The translations under genes were made by a program, and so were the position numbers. From NCBI GenBank assembly GCA_041744575.1, contig JBGTKP010000031.1:62001-126000 (forward strand): 64,000 nucleotides of DNA, read 5' to 3'. Shown in pieces: positions 24,311-32,906 of this stretch. The notes beneath the pieces are model-generated. The model made no database searches and was not told the DNA's origin. It worked only from the letters and a program-made list of their open reading frames with translations. Source of the DNA: JTS-RE37 sp041744575 (GTDB lineage Bacteria; Bacteroidota; Bacteroidia; Flavobacteriales; Flavobacteriaceae). Each line of letters begins with the position of its first letter. Position 1 is the first letter of the stretch.

Positions 24311-25168
24311 ATGTCCTTAGAATATTCCATTACCTATTCGGCAGAGAATCAATATGAAAATTGGATTGGCGAAGCTTTCTGGCAATTCCTGATTATTCCT
24401 CTGGCCAATGACACACAATCATTTATTTCCGTTGATTTTTCCAATTCCATCAATGCGGACAATCAATTTTCTACCAATGGGTACGGCTTCCGTACCATCC
24501 GTGTCCATCCAAAACAGCGATTTAAGCTGATCTCCTTCGAGGCCGTTTTCAAACTTATAAAACAGGAGTCAAATCCGTTCGATTTTAACTCGGGCAGCGA
24601 TCCTGCGTCGGACTTCGAAAGAATCGGAGATATTGATTTCAAAGTGGATTTTGAACCATTTTTGAAAGCAACCCTTTTCACTCACCTGCCGCCGGAACAC
24701 CATCTTATTTTTCAATTTGACCGGAATTTGACAGTCTGGGATAACCTTCAGGCTCTGAACCACTGGACCTATCTGCACATTCAATTTAAGGCTGGGGTCA
24801 CCTCGGTACACACCACCCTGGCGGAAGTAATTAATATGAAACATGGGGTTTGCCAGGATTTCGCACATTTATTCTGCGCCATCTCCAGGAGCAATGGGAT
24901 TCCTACGCGGTACGTTTCCGGATATTTACATCAGGGCATCGGTTATCTCGGGGATTCCCAAATGCATGCCTGGGTAGAAGCGTTTCTTCCCTCCATAGGA
25001 TGGGTCGGGTTTGATCCCACCAATAATCTTCTGGCCAACAGTGATTATATCAAAATAGCCCACGGCAAGGACTATTCAGATTGTTCTCCCCTGAAAGGAG
25101 TAATCTATGGCAAGGGCTCGAATGAAACCTCTCATACAGTACAGGTCTCCGCACAGCAGCAACAATAG
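24311..25168 (+). CDS. Transglutaminase-like protein (COG1305 type)
   Basis: A 285-residue protein with an N-terminal beta-rich domain and a papain-like transglutaminase core. The catalytic Cys is in HGVCQDFAHLFCAISRSNG, the His in MHAWVEAFLPSIGW and the Asp in GFDPTNN. No signal peptide is visible. Third gene of the ATP-grasp/alpha-E/transglutaminase set. In this context it is more likely to be a peptidase or amidase acting on the ligase product than a protein cross-linker. It is followed 60 bases later by prfB. Confidence 0.88.
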   Translation: MSLEYSITYSAENQYENWIGEAFWQFLIIPLANDTQSFISVDFSNSINADNQFSTNGYGFRTIRVHPKQRFKLISFEAVFKLIKQESNPFDFNSGSDPASDFERIGDIDFKVDFEPFLKATLFTHLPPEHHLIFQFDRNLTVWDNLQALNHWTYLHIQFKAGVTSVHTTLAEVINMKHGVCQDFAHLFCAISRSNGIPTRYVSGYLHQGIGYLGDSQMHAWVEAFLPSIGWVGFDPTNNLLANSDYIKIAHGKDYSDCSPLKGVIYGKGSNETSHTVQVSAQQQQ

Positions 25169-25228
25169 TTGGCATGAAGCCGTTCGGTTAACCAAAAGTG
25201 TATTATTTTTGCCTGAAATAAAATGATT

Positions 25229-26348
25229 ATGGTTACTACAGACCATCAGAAAAGCCTGATGGAGCGCGTTGGTGCGCTGAGGAGGTATCTTTGACATAGA
25301 TGCCAAACGCATTGAGATAGAGAACGAAGAAGAAAAGACGCTTGAACCTGATTTTTGGGATCATCCGCAGCTGGCACGGGAGCAGATGAAGCTTATTCAA
25401 TCCAAAAAAAACTGGGTTGAAGAGTACGACTCGGCTTTATCACTCGTCGCTGATCTGGAGGTGCTCCTGGAATTCCTGGAGCAGGAAGAAGTATCCGGGG
25501 AGGAGGTCCTGGCATTGCATGATAAGGCCCTTGAGGCCATAGAAAAGCTGGAATTCCGAAATATGCTCTCCGAGGAAGGCGATGAAATGACCGCTGTTCT
25601 GCAGATTACTGCCGGCGCAGGAGGCACGGAGAGTTGTGATTGGGCTTCCATGTTGATGCGTATGTACCTCATGTGGAGTGAAAAAAATGGTTACAAGGTC
25701 AAGGAACTTAACTACCAGGAAGGGGACGTTGCGGGAATTAAAACCGTCACTCTGGAGATTGAAGGTGCATACGGCTTTGGTTGGTTAAAAGGTGAAAACG
25801 GAGTACATCGATTGGTCAGAATCTCCCCTTTCGACAGCAATGCCAAACGACACACTTCTTTTGCTTCGGTCTATGTGTATCCCCTGGTAGATGACAGTAT
25901 CGAAATAGACATCAACCCGGCAGACATAGAGATCACCACAGCGAGATCCAGCGGGGCCGGAGGTCAGAATGTCAATAAGGTCGAAACCAAGGTGCAACTT
26001 GTACATAGGCCTACAGGCATCCATATTTCCTGCTCAGATTCAAGGTCCCAGCATGACAACAGGGCAACGGCCATGAAAATGCTTAAATCTCAGCTCTATG
26101 AGATAGAATTGAGGAAGAAGCAGGAAGCCCGCAATGAAATTGAATCTTCAAAGCTTAAAATAGAATGGGGATCGCAGATTCGCAATTATGTATTGCATCC
26201 TTATAAACTTATTAAAGATGTGCGAACGGGCGAAGAAACAGGAAACGTAGACGCTGTTATGGATGGTTATATAGATCAGTTTTTAAAAGCGTATCTCATG
26301 ATGACAGGGCAACAAGGCAAAGAGGGCTCATCAGCTTCAGGCAAATAG
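25229..26348 (+). CDS. prfB: Peptide chain release factor 2, with programmed +1 frameshift
   Basis: Release factor 2 ends translation at UGA and UAA. The first frame starts at ATG 25229 (MVTTDHQKS; another ATG lies at 25223) and stops at an in-frame TGA at 25292-25294. Skipping T25292 brings translation into the frame GAC ATA GAT, which stays open to TAG at 26346-26348. The joined product is about 372 residues, close to the usual length. SPF, the stop-codon reading tripeptide, is in RLVRISPFDSN, and the GGQ hydrolysis motif is in SSGAGGQNVNK. A reading that begins at the internal ATG 25386 would lose the N-terminal domain. Confidence 0.93.
25280..25295 (+). promoter_or_regulatory. prfB autoregulatory +1 frameshift site
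   Basis: The site reads AGGAGG TAT CTT TGA C. AGGAGG (25280-25285) is an internal Shine-Dalgarno-like element, CTT (25289-25291) is the slippery codon, and TGA followed by C is a poorly terminated stop. When RF2 is scarce the ribosome slips +1 and completes RF2, so the level of RF2 controls its own synthesis. The layout matches the well-known E. coli site. Confidence 0.93.
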
Positions 26349-26472
26349 ATCTTCATGCATTGAACTGTAGCGCAATGCTTTTATATAATTGAGAATGTGT
26401 AACTTTGTCACTGAAGTTCGACTTTCTGTTGCTCATTCATAAAACAACGGTAGGTCTTTCCCAAGAAATAAC

Positions 26473-26955
26473 ATGCTTATGAAAGCTCCTCTTAAATTTT
26501 TCCTTTTTGTATGCCTGGTAATTTTCTGTATCCCTTTCGCGGAAGCCCAGTACGGATATGGCAATGGCTATGGCAACGGCTCTTATGGCCAGCGCAGGTC
26601 ATCAGTTCCCAGGGCGGATGATGCCCCAAAAAAGGAGGAGCCATTGACCGCAGAACAGATCGTTGAAAATGAAATGCCCCATATAACGGAAACCCTGGAT
26701 CTTAATCCTTTTGAGCAGGCAGTGGTCTCAACCATTTTGACCAAATACATGAAACAGCATCTCGAGTTGCAATTATTGCAACTGGATGCCGATCAGATGC
26801 GTGATGGAATGGAAAAAATCAAAATCAACCAGGATAAAGAACTGAGCGAGGGCCTGCCTGAAGAAAAGTACCAGGCCTTTACAGATCTACAGAAAAAAGG
26901 GTATAAAAAGAAAAAAGAGAAAAAGGGAAAGAAGGATAAAGCCTCAAAGGATTAA
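26473..26955 (+). CDS. Small secreted protein with Gly/Tyr-rich start and Lys-rich tail
   Basis: A 160-residue protein (or 158 from the ATG at 26479) with a signal peptide ending near FAEAQ. The mature N-terminus is a Gly/Tyr/Asn repeat of YGNG type, then a helical core (about residues 58-135) and a Lys-rich tail from about 143. The helical core, with paired Leu-rich helices and Gln/Asp, recalls the Spy/CpxP-like or DUF-type stress chaperones seen in Bacteroidota, but I do not recognise a definite family. It lies 124 bases after prfB and has its own leader. Confidence 0.65.
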   Translation: MLMKAPLKFFLFVCLVIFCIPFAEAQYGYGNGYGNGSYGQRRSSVPRADDAPKKEEPLTAEQIVENEMPHITETLDLNPFEQAVVSTILTKYMKQHLELQLLQLDADQMRDGMEKIKINQDKELSEGLPEEKYQAFTDLQKKGYKKKKEKKGKKDKASKD

Positions 26956-27064
26956 ATTTCCTTACCTCATTTTTTTATCAGTAATACCGCGTAACCGATC
27001 ATCCTGTAGCCTCTAGAAGTCAACGGGCAAGGTATTGCAGGATGCATAAATTAAATATTGTTCT

Positions 27065-27241
27065 CTATTGCAGGTTACGTCGGGCTCTTTTAGCTTCCCT
27101 TTTCTCCTTCCACAATTCGATCAAATTTCCTCCCAGCCAATAAGGCACAATAAACAATAAGAGGAACATCATCAGCCAGAAGCCAATGGTCAGGATGGTT
27201 AAGAAGGCTAAAAATCCCAAATACTGATCAAATTCGAACAT
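27065..27241 (-). CDS. 58-residue single-pass membrane protein
   Basis: An ATG at 27239-27241 opens a frame of 58 codons ending with TAG at 27065-27067. The product starts MFEFDQYLGFLAFLTILTI, has a long hydrophobic segment at about residues 9-36, a PYWLGGN turn and a basic C-terminus rich in Lys and Arg (KEKREAKRARR). That pattern, a hydrophobic helix followed by a positively charged tail, is typical of small inner-membrane proteins. It accounts for most of the otherwise empty gap between the secreted protein and fumC. No family is recognised. Confidence 0.62.
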   Translation of the reverse strand: MFEFDQYLGFLAFLTILTIGFWLMMFLLLFIVPYWLGGNLIELWKEKREAKRARRNLQ

Positions 27242-27387
27242 ATGCTGAGGTTTGCATTACAAAGATAACCTGAAAATAAGCATAAATGCAAGCAGATCAA
27301 AAAAAACAAGGGGCATAATATTCAAACGGAGGCACCTGAGATTCAAAACTCAAAACCTACCTTTACCTTCACAAATATTTTTTAAAT

Positions 27388-28788
27388 ATGAGTTTCAGAA
27401 TTGAAAAGGACACGATGGGGGAAGTCAAAGTGCCTTCTGACCGATATTGGGGTGCCCAAACGGAGCGTTCCAGGAACAATTTTAAGATTGGTCGGGAAGG
27501 TTCTATGCCTCTGGACATCATTTATGGGTTTGCATACCTGAAAAAAGCGGCGGCGTATACGAATTGTGATCTTGGTGTCCTCTCTAAAGAAAAGAGGGAT
27601 TTAATCGCCAAAGTATGTGATGAGATCCTTGAGGGAAAGCATGATACACATTTTCCATTGGTAATATGGCAGACCGGGTCCGGTACGCAAAGCAATATGA
27701 ATGTCAATGAGGTGATCGCGAACCGGGCGCATGAACTTTCTGGCAAAGTCATTGGAGAGGGTGAGAAAACCATCCAGCCCAATGACGATGTAAACAAGAG
27801 TCAGTCGTCCAACGATACGTTTCCAACGGGGATGCACATTGCCGCTTATAAGATAGTTGCCGAAATAACAATTCCCGGAATTACCAAGCTCCGAAACACG
27901 CTGGAACAAAAGGTACAGGCATTTGCAGGGATAGTTAAAATTGGAAGGACACACCTCATGGACGCCACTCCGCTGACATTGGGGCAGGAGTTTTCCGGAT
28001 ATGTATCCCAGCTTGATCATGGCCTTCGTGCGCTCAGAAACACCCTGGATCATCTTTCGGAACTTGCCCTGGGTGGGACAGCAGTGGGCACAGGCCTTAA
28101 TACCCCAAAGGGATATGATGTGCTGGTTGCAAAGTACATATCAGATTTTACTGGCCTGCCCTTCAAAACGGCCGATAACAAGTTTGAGGCCCTGGCGGCT
28201 CATGATGCCCTCGTCGAAAGTCACGGGGCATTGAAACAATTGGCTGTATCACTGAACAAGATTGCGAATGATATCCGGATGATGGCCTCCGGGCCCAGGT
28301 CCGGCATTGGGGAAATAACCATCCCCGCCAATGAGCCCGGGAGCTCCATTATGCCTGGGAAAGTTAATCCCACCCAGTGCGAAGCATTGACCATGGTATG
28401 TACCCAAGTGATGGGAAATGATGTTGCCATGACCATTGGAGGGGCTCAGGGTCATTATGAACTCAATGTTTTTAAACCCGTAATGGCAGTTAATTTCCTG
28501 CAGTCGGCTCAACTTCTTGGTGATGCCTGTGTCAGTTTTGACATTCACTGTGCGGCAGGCATAGCCCCTAATCCACAGGTGATCAATAAACTTCTCAACA
28601 ATTCGCTGATGCTTGTCACTGCCTTAAACACCCGGATAGGCTATTACAAAGCCGCAGAAATAGCAAACACAGCGCACGCCAATGGCACCACCCTAAAGGA
28701 AGAAGCGGTCCGTCTTGGATATGTTTCCGCCGAGGAATATGATGAATGGGTAAGACCTGAAGATATGGTGGGTGGGTTTAAACCATGA
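27388..28788 (+). CDS. fumC: Class II fumarate hydratase
   Basis: A 466-residue enzyme of the fumarase/aspartase superfamily that interconverts fumarate and L-malate in the TCA cycle. The signature GSSIMPGKVNPTQCE is near residue 315, with GRTHLMDATPLTLGQE near 185 and TGSGTQSNMNVNEV near 98; all belong to FumC rather than aspartase. The length is normal and the N-terminus MSFRIEKDTMGEVKVP fits. It is a single-gene unit followed by a strong terminator that also serves the convergent gene. Confidence 0.95.
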   Translation: MSFRIEKDTMGEVKVPSDRYWGAQTERSRNNFKIGREGSMPLDIIYGFAYLKKAAAYTNCDLGVLSKEKRDLIAKVCDEILEGKHDTHFPLVIWQTGSGTQSNMNVNEVIANRAHELSGKVIGEGEKTIQPNDDVNKSQSSNDTFPTGMHIAAYKIVAEITIPGITKLRNTLEQKVQAFAGIVKIGRTHLMDATPLTLGQEFSGYVSQLDHGLRALRNTLDHLSELALGGTAVGTGLNTPKGYDVLVAKYISDFTGLPFKTADNKFEALAAHDALVESHGALKQLAVSLNKIANDIRMMASGPRSGIGEITIPANEPGSSIMPGKVNPTQCEALTMVCTQVMGNDVAMTIGGAQGHYELNVFKPVMAVNFLQSAQLLGDACVSFDIHCAAGIAPNPQVINKLLNNSLMLVTALNTRIGYYKAAEIANTAHANGTTLKEEAVRLGYVSAEEYDEWVRPEDMVGGFKP

Positions 28789-28900
28789 GCGGTGCAGATC
28801 CTTCCTGTCTTTGAGTTGGGTATATAACCTAATGGGAAATACGGCGTGTAAAATCGGAAGTCCTGAATCATCCCCGATCAAAGACCGGAATTCAATCAAA

Positions 28901-28936
28901 AAAAAGGCCTTCTAACTTATTTTAGAAGGCCTTTTT
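28901..28936. terminator. Strong bidirectional terminator
   Basis: A perfect 15-base-pair stem: AAAAAGGCCTTCTAA at 28901-28915 and TTAGAAGGCCTTTTT at 28922-28936, with a 6-base loop. A and T runs flank the GC core on both sides, so it can stop fumC transcription from the left and that of the coiled-coil protein from the right. Confidence 0.92.
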
Positions 28937-28957
28937 AAATACATGAAGTTGTCTGCG

Positions 28958-29845
28958 TTATTTCAGCTCAAACTTGGAAGTTCCAAGCAGCTTCAATTTG
29001 TCATCATAGACATTCACCATGTAGTTCCCTTTCTGAAATTCTCCGGAAGGTTTGTTAATGTAGTCACAAACGTCCAGATTCTTATTCTCATAATAGAAGT
29101 TGGTTCCTTTACTGTAGCTTACAGAGGCGCCTTCCTCACTGGACTTGGTACTTCCCCCGCCCAAAATATTTCCCTGAGGATCGAGCACTTCAATAAGGAA
29201 TTCCCGATCTCCCGCCTCGGCAATGACGTTATCTGCAACGGTAAAGCAAATCTTAAACTGGTCAGTGGCTTTTGCCCTTGACGTTGACACCAGCTTACCA
29301 CTGGACCGCTCTTTTACAGCGTCAACAGTAAACTTGGAAAGATTCAATGCGGAGCCCCTTTCGACGGCATCGGCCAGCTGGGTGTTCTGTACCACCAGAG
29401 AGTCATTGAAAACAGTTTGTTTTTCAAGTTGCACAAATGTACTGTCACGCTGCATGGCGATCAGGGTATTGGAACTTGTCAGCGAATCTACTGTTGCCAG
29501 TAATTGTTCCCTTTCCTTTTTTAGGATATCTACCTGATTTCTGTAACGACGCAGGGTACCAAGATCAGCTTTCATTGTCTTTACTGAATCGATGTATCTG
29601 GCAATATTATCCCGGGCAGCAACCAATTCCTCATTGGTGGCATTGCTTTCCAAAATGGCCTTGTCATACTCCGATTTTAAACTGTTAAGGTCCTCGACCA
29701 CCAACTCCTTTTCCTGGGTCAGCATATTGGTCATCTTTTTCTTATCCTGATAAAGACTCACTGTATAGATGATAGTTCCAATAAGAACCACAGCCAACAG
29801 CCCGGCGATAACCTTTAATCCATTATTATTTTTTACGTCAGTCAT
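28958..29845 (-). CDS. Membrane-anchored coiled-coil protein, flavobacterial conserved
   Basis: A 295-residue protein with a short cytoplasmic start, one membrane helix at about 11-29 (VIAGLLAVVLIGTIIYTV), a long coiled coil to about residue 150 and a beta-rich C-terminal domain (about 165-295) that includes two Cys, in KICFTV and LDVCDYI. The C-terminal domain should be periplasmic. The layout resembles envelope scaffold or gliding-related proteins in Flavobacteriia, but I do not recognise a named family. It ends before the shared terminator with fumC and begins 207 bases from the divergent MBL-fold gene. Confidence 0.7.
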   Translation of the reverse strand: MTDVKNNNGLKVIAGLLAVVLIGTIIYTVSLYQDKKKMTNMLTQEKELVVEDLNSLKSEYDKAILESNATNEELVAARDNIARYIDSVKTMKADLGTLRRYRNQVDILKKEREQLLATVDSLTSSNTLIAMQRDSTFVQLEKQTVFNDSLVVQNTQLADAVERGSALNLSKFTVDAVKERSSGKLVSTSRAKATDQFKICFTVADNVIAEAGDREFLIEVLDPQGNILGGGSTKSSEEGASVSYSKGTNFYYENKNLDVCDYINKPSGEFQKGNYMVNVYDDKLKLLGTSKFELK

Positions 29846-30052
29846 AATTAGAAAATTAATTGCCTTTTTTTGTTAAAAGTATTTGTTTGTATCAGTTTAT
29901 ATACGATTTAGTTGGTCTTTTAGACTTTTGGGGTCAAAATAATAACGGACCGAACCGCCTTACTTAAGCGATATTGTATCTTTATGGTCCGGCAAATATC
30001 TCCGGAAAGATACTTAAAATCTCCTGTTGTCATCAAATTTAAAAGCCCTGTA

Positions 30053-30847
30053 ATGAAATATCCGATTTTCCTCCTCTTTTTTTATTTCCTTGTTTTTTCA
30101 GCATGCAAGGAAAAATCTAAAAACCCTTCAGAGGAGTCAATGGCCGAAAAGCCTGTAATGGTGAACCAATCGACGCAGGATGTGACAGTCGTGCCCATTG
30201 AGCATGCCAGTGCTGTCATTGATTCGGGCAATTCAACCATCTATCTTGATCCGGTGGGAGGTGCGGAAAAGTTTTCAGATCAAAAGCCTCCCGATCTTAT
30301 CCTGGTGACGGACATTCATCAGGACCATTTTAGCGTGGAAACTCTGGAGGCCCTTGATACGGAAAATACCAGGATCGTCGTTCCACAGGCCGTCGCTGAT
30401 CAGATCCCGGATACTTTCAGGTCAAAACTCGACATTCTGAACAACGGCGATATCAAAAATTTCGGAGAAGTCAAAATAGAAGCGGTCCCGATGTATAATC
30501 TGCGTCCTGAAGCCAGAGAATTCCATACCAAGGGCAGAGGAAACGGGTATATCATTGAAATGGGTGGTAAGCGGATCTATTTTTCAGGCGATACAGAGGA
30601 CATTACGGAAATGCGTGCATTGAAGGACATTGATATGGCGTTTATCTGTATGAACCTTCCATATACCATGACTGTCGAGAGCGCAGCGGATGCTGTAATT
30701 GCCTTTCGGCCACAACAGGTTTATCCCTATCACTACCGCGGAAATCCGGATGTGGCTGATGTTCAGAAGTTCGCAACCCTTGTGAAGGCAGCGAATAAGG
30801 AGATTGAGGTTGTACAACTCGACTGGTATCCCGAAGCTGAGTACTAA
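30053..30847 (+). CDS. Metallo-beta-lactamase fold hydrolase, lipoprotein (UlaG-like)
   Basis: Start set at ATG 30053 (MKYPIFLLFFYFLVFSAC), since this begins a lipoprotein signal peptide with lipobox FSAC; the frame is open upstream to 29984. The 264-residue product carries a metallo-beta-lactamase motif DIHQDHFS (HxDH), a later GDTEDI metal-bridging Asp, and YPYHYRG for the final His. The layout is that of UlaG-like hydrolases, here attached to the periplasmic side of a membrane. Substrate unknown. The stop is 16 bases from the convergent ettA stop. Confidence 0.82.
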   Translation: MKYPIFLLFFYFLVFSACKEKSKNPSEESMAEKPVMVNQSTQDVTVVPIEHASAVIDSGNSTIYLDPVGGAEKFSDQKPPDLILVTDIHQDHFSVETLEALDTENTRIVVPQAVADQIPDTFRSKLDILNNGDIKNFGEVKIEAVPMYNLRPEAREFHTKGRGNGYIIEMGGKRIYFSGDTEDITEMRALKDIDMAFICMNLPYTMTVESAADAVIAFRPQQVYPYHYRGNPDVADVQKFATLVKAANKEIEVVQLDWYPEAEY

Positions 30848-30863
30848 AATTCCGGCCAGAACA

Positions 30864-32555
30864 CTACCTGGTCAACTTCTTATATTTCAGACGCCTGGGA
30901 ATTAAATCGGAACCCAGTCGCCGCTTTTTATTTTCCTCATAATCAGAAAAAGATCCTTCAAAGAAATACACCTGTGAATCACCTTCGAAAGCAAGGATAT
31001 GCGTGCAAATTCTGTCGAGAAACCATCGGTCGTGAGAGATGACCACCGCACAGCCGGCAAAGTTCTCCAGGCCTTCCTCTAATGCCCTTAATGTGTTGAT
31101 ATCCAAATCATTTGTAGGCTCATCCAGAAGTAGTACATTACCTTCTTCTTTTAATGTCATAGCCAGGTACAACCGGTTACGTTCTCCCCCGGAGAGCATG
31201 GATACTTTCTTGTTCTGTTCACTGCCTGAAAAATTGAACCGGCTGAGATATGCCCTGGAATTAACCTGTCGACCTCCCATCATTACCAATTCCTGACCCA
31301 GGCTGAAATTTTCCCAGATACTCTTATCCATAGCGATCCGGTCGTGACTTTGATCCACATAAGCGATCTTCACGGTATCCCCGACGACGAACTTTCCTTC
31401 TTCCGGCGTTTCCTCTCCCATGATCATTCGGAAAATGGTGGTCTTCCCAGCGCCATTGGGCCCGATGATACCCACAATCCCTGCCTGAGGAAGTTTGAAA
31501 CTCAGGGATTCGTATAGCAATTTATCCCCGTACGCTTTGGACACACCTTCTGCATGAATCACATTGGTACCCAGCCTTGGCCCGTTGGGAATATAAATTT
31601 CCAATTTTTCATCCAGCTGCTTCTGATCCTGGCTCAATAGTTTGTCATAATTATTAAGCCTTGCCTTTTGTTTGGCCTGCCGGCCCCGAGCCCCCTGTCT
31701 TACCCACTCCAGCTCCCTTTCGAGGGTTTTTTGCCGCTTGCCGGCCTGTTTCTGTTCCTGGGCCAGACGGCGGGATTTCTGATCCAGCCAGCTGGAATAA
31801 TTCCCCTTCCAGGGAATGCCTTCCCCCCTGTCAAGTTCAAGGATCCAGCCCGCCACGTTATCCAGGAAATACCGGTCATGGGTAACGGCTATGACCGTTC
31901 CCTTATATTGGGCCAGATGTTGTTCCAGCCAATGGACAGATTCCGCATCAAGGTGATTTGTAGGTTCATCAAGCAGCAGCACATCCGGTTCCTGTAACAA
32001 AAGCCGGCACAAGGCAACCCTTCTTCTTTCCCCCCCGGATAGAATACCGATTTTCTTATCACCTTCCGGAGTCCGAAGAGCATCCATGGCAATCTCAAGT
32101 TTGGTATCAAGTTCCCAGGCACCCATGGCATCAATCTTATCCTGCAACTCCGCCTGTTTGTCCATGAGTTTCTGCATTTTATCAGCATTCTCATAAATTT
32201 CAGGCAGTCCGAACATATCATTGATCTTATTGTATTCGTCCAGGACTGCAACGGTTTCCCCGGCACCTTCACGGACAACCTCCAATACCGTCTTATTGTC
32301 ATCCAGACGGGGTTCCTGCTCGAGCATGCCGACCTTAAAACCAGGGGCGAAGACCACATCACCCTGGTAATTCTTATCTTCTCCGGCAATAATCCTTAGC
32401 AGGGTGGATTTCCCGGAGCCGTTGAGGCCCAGAATTCCGATCTTCGCCCCATAGAAAAAACTGAGATAAATGTTCTTTAGCACCGGGACATTGGCATTTT
32501 TATAGGTTTTGGTGACCCCGGACATGGAAAAAATGACCTTTTTATCATCAGACAT
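30864..32555 (-). CDS. ettA: Energy-dependent translational throttle protein EttA (ABC-F)
   Basis: A 563-residue ABC-F ATPase without membrane segments. Walker A sites GLNGSGKST and GPNGAGKTT, signatures LSGGERRRVAL and LSGGERNRLYLA, and Walker B regions VLLLDEPTNHLDA and VLLLDEPTNDLDI are all intact. Length and the linker between domains match EttA (about 555 residues in E. coli). EttA binds the ribosomal E site and gates entry to elongation according to the ATP/ADP ratio. It stands between the convergent MBL-fold gene and a mini membrane protein. Confidence 0.92.
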   Translation of the reverse strand: MSDDKKVIFSMSGVTKTYKNANVPVLKNIYLSFFYGAKIGILGLNGSGKSTLLRIIAGEDKNYQGDVVFAPGFKVGMLEQEPRLDDNKTVLEVVREGAGETVAVLDEYNKINDMFGLPEIYENADKMQKLMDKQAELQDKIDAMGAWELDTKLEIAMDALRTPEGDKKIGILSGGERRRVALCRLLLQEPDVLLLDEPTNHLDAESVHWLEQHLAQYKGTVIAVTHDRYFLDNVAGWILELDRGEGIPWKGNYSSWLDQKSRRLAQEQKQAGKRQKTLERELEWVRQGARGRQAKQKARLNNYDKLLSQDQKQLDEKLEIYIPNGPRLGTNVIHAEGVSKAYGDKLLYESLSFKLPQAGIVGIIGPNGAGKTTIFRMIMGEETPEEGKFVVGDTVKIAYVDQSHDRIAMDKSIWENFSLGQELVMMGGRQVNSRAYLSRFNFSGSEQNKKVSMLSGGERNRLYLAMTLKEEGNVLLLDEPTNDLDINTLRALEEGLENFAGCAVVISHDRWFLDRICTHILAFEGDSQVYFFEGSFSDYEENKKRRLGSDLIPRRLKYKKLTR

Positions 32556-32653
32556 GACAGTAGTGATTATGGTTATGCAAAATGGCTGTTAGCGAATGTG
32601 ACATGGAGGAGAAAATCTGAAAGGTGGTAAGGGAAAAGGTCCATCACCGCTCT

Positions 32654-32830
32654 TTATACCCGGCCCTTAAGGGCATTGAACACCCAAGCGATGGCAAAAA
32701 AACCCACCCCAACTGCAGCAAATCCCCAGCCAGCGACATCATCATACCGGAAAGCGCCAAGTGCTATGAGGCCTATGCCGACCAGGATCATAATGAAGGT
32801 TGCCCAGGCCAGTACCGTATTTTTATTCAT
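32654..32830 (-). CDS. Mini membrane protein, CAL67264 type
   Basis: A 58-residue protein from the ATG at 32828-32830 (MNKNTVLAWATFIMI). An ATG two codons upstream is an alternative. It has two hydrophobic helices separated by a short polar turn (ALGAFRYDDVAGW) and ends in VFNALKGRV. The sequence matches the CAL67264-type family of flavobacterial membrane proteins as I know it; no function is assigned. It lies between ettA and an oxidoreductase gene, on their strand. Confidence 0.82.
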   Translation of the reverse strand: MNKNTVLAWATFIMILVGIGLIALGAFRYDDVAGWGFAAVGVGFFAIAWVFNALKGRV

Positions 32831-32906
32831 TCCCATGAAGGTTGGTTTAGTTTGTTTCCAAATATCGTAAAAATAGAAGGAATTTTGAACTGTATAAAAG
32901 CAAACT

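Noticed and set aside
25386..26348. prfB starting at the internal ATG
   Set aside because: It would lack the N-terminal domain; the frameshift site explains the upstream codons.
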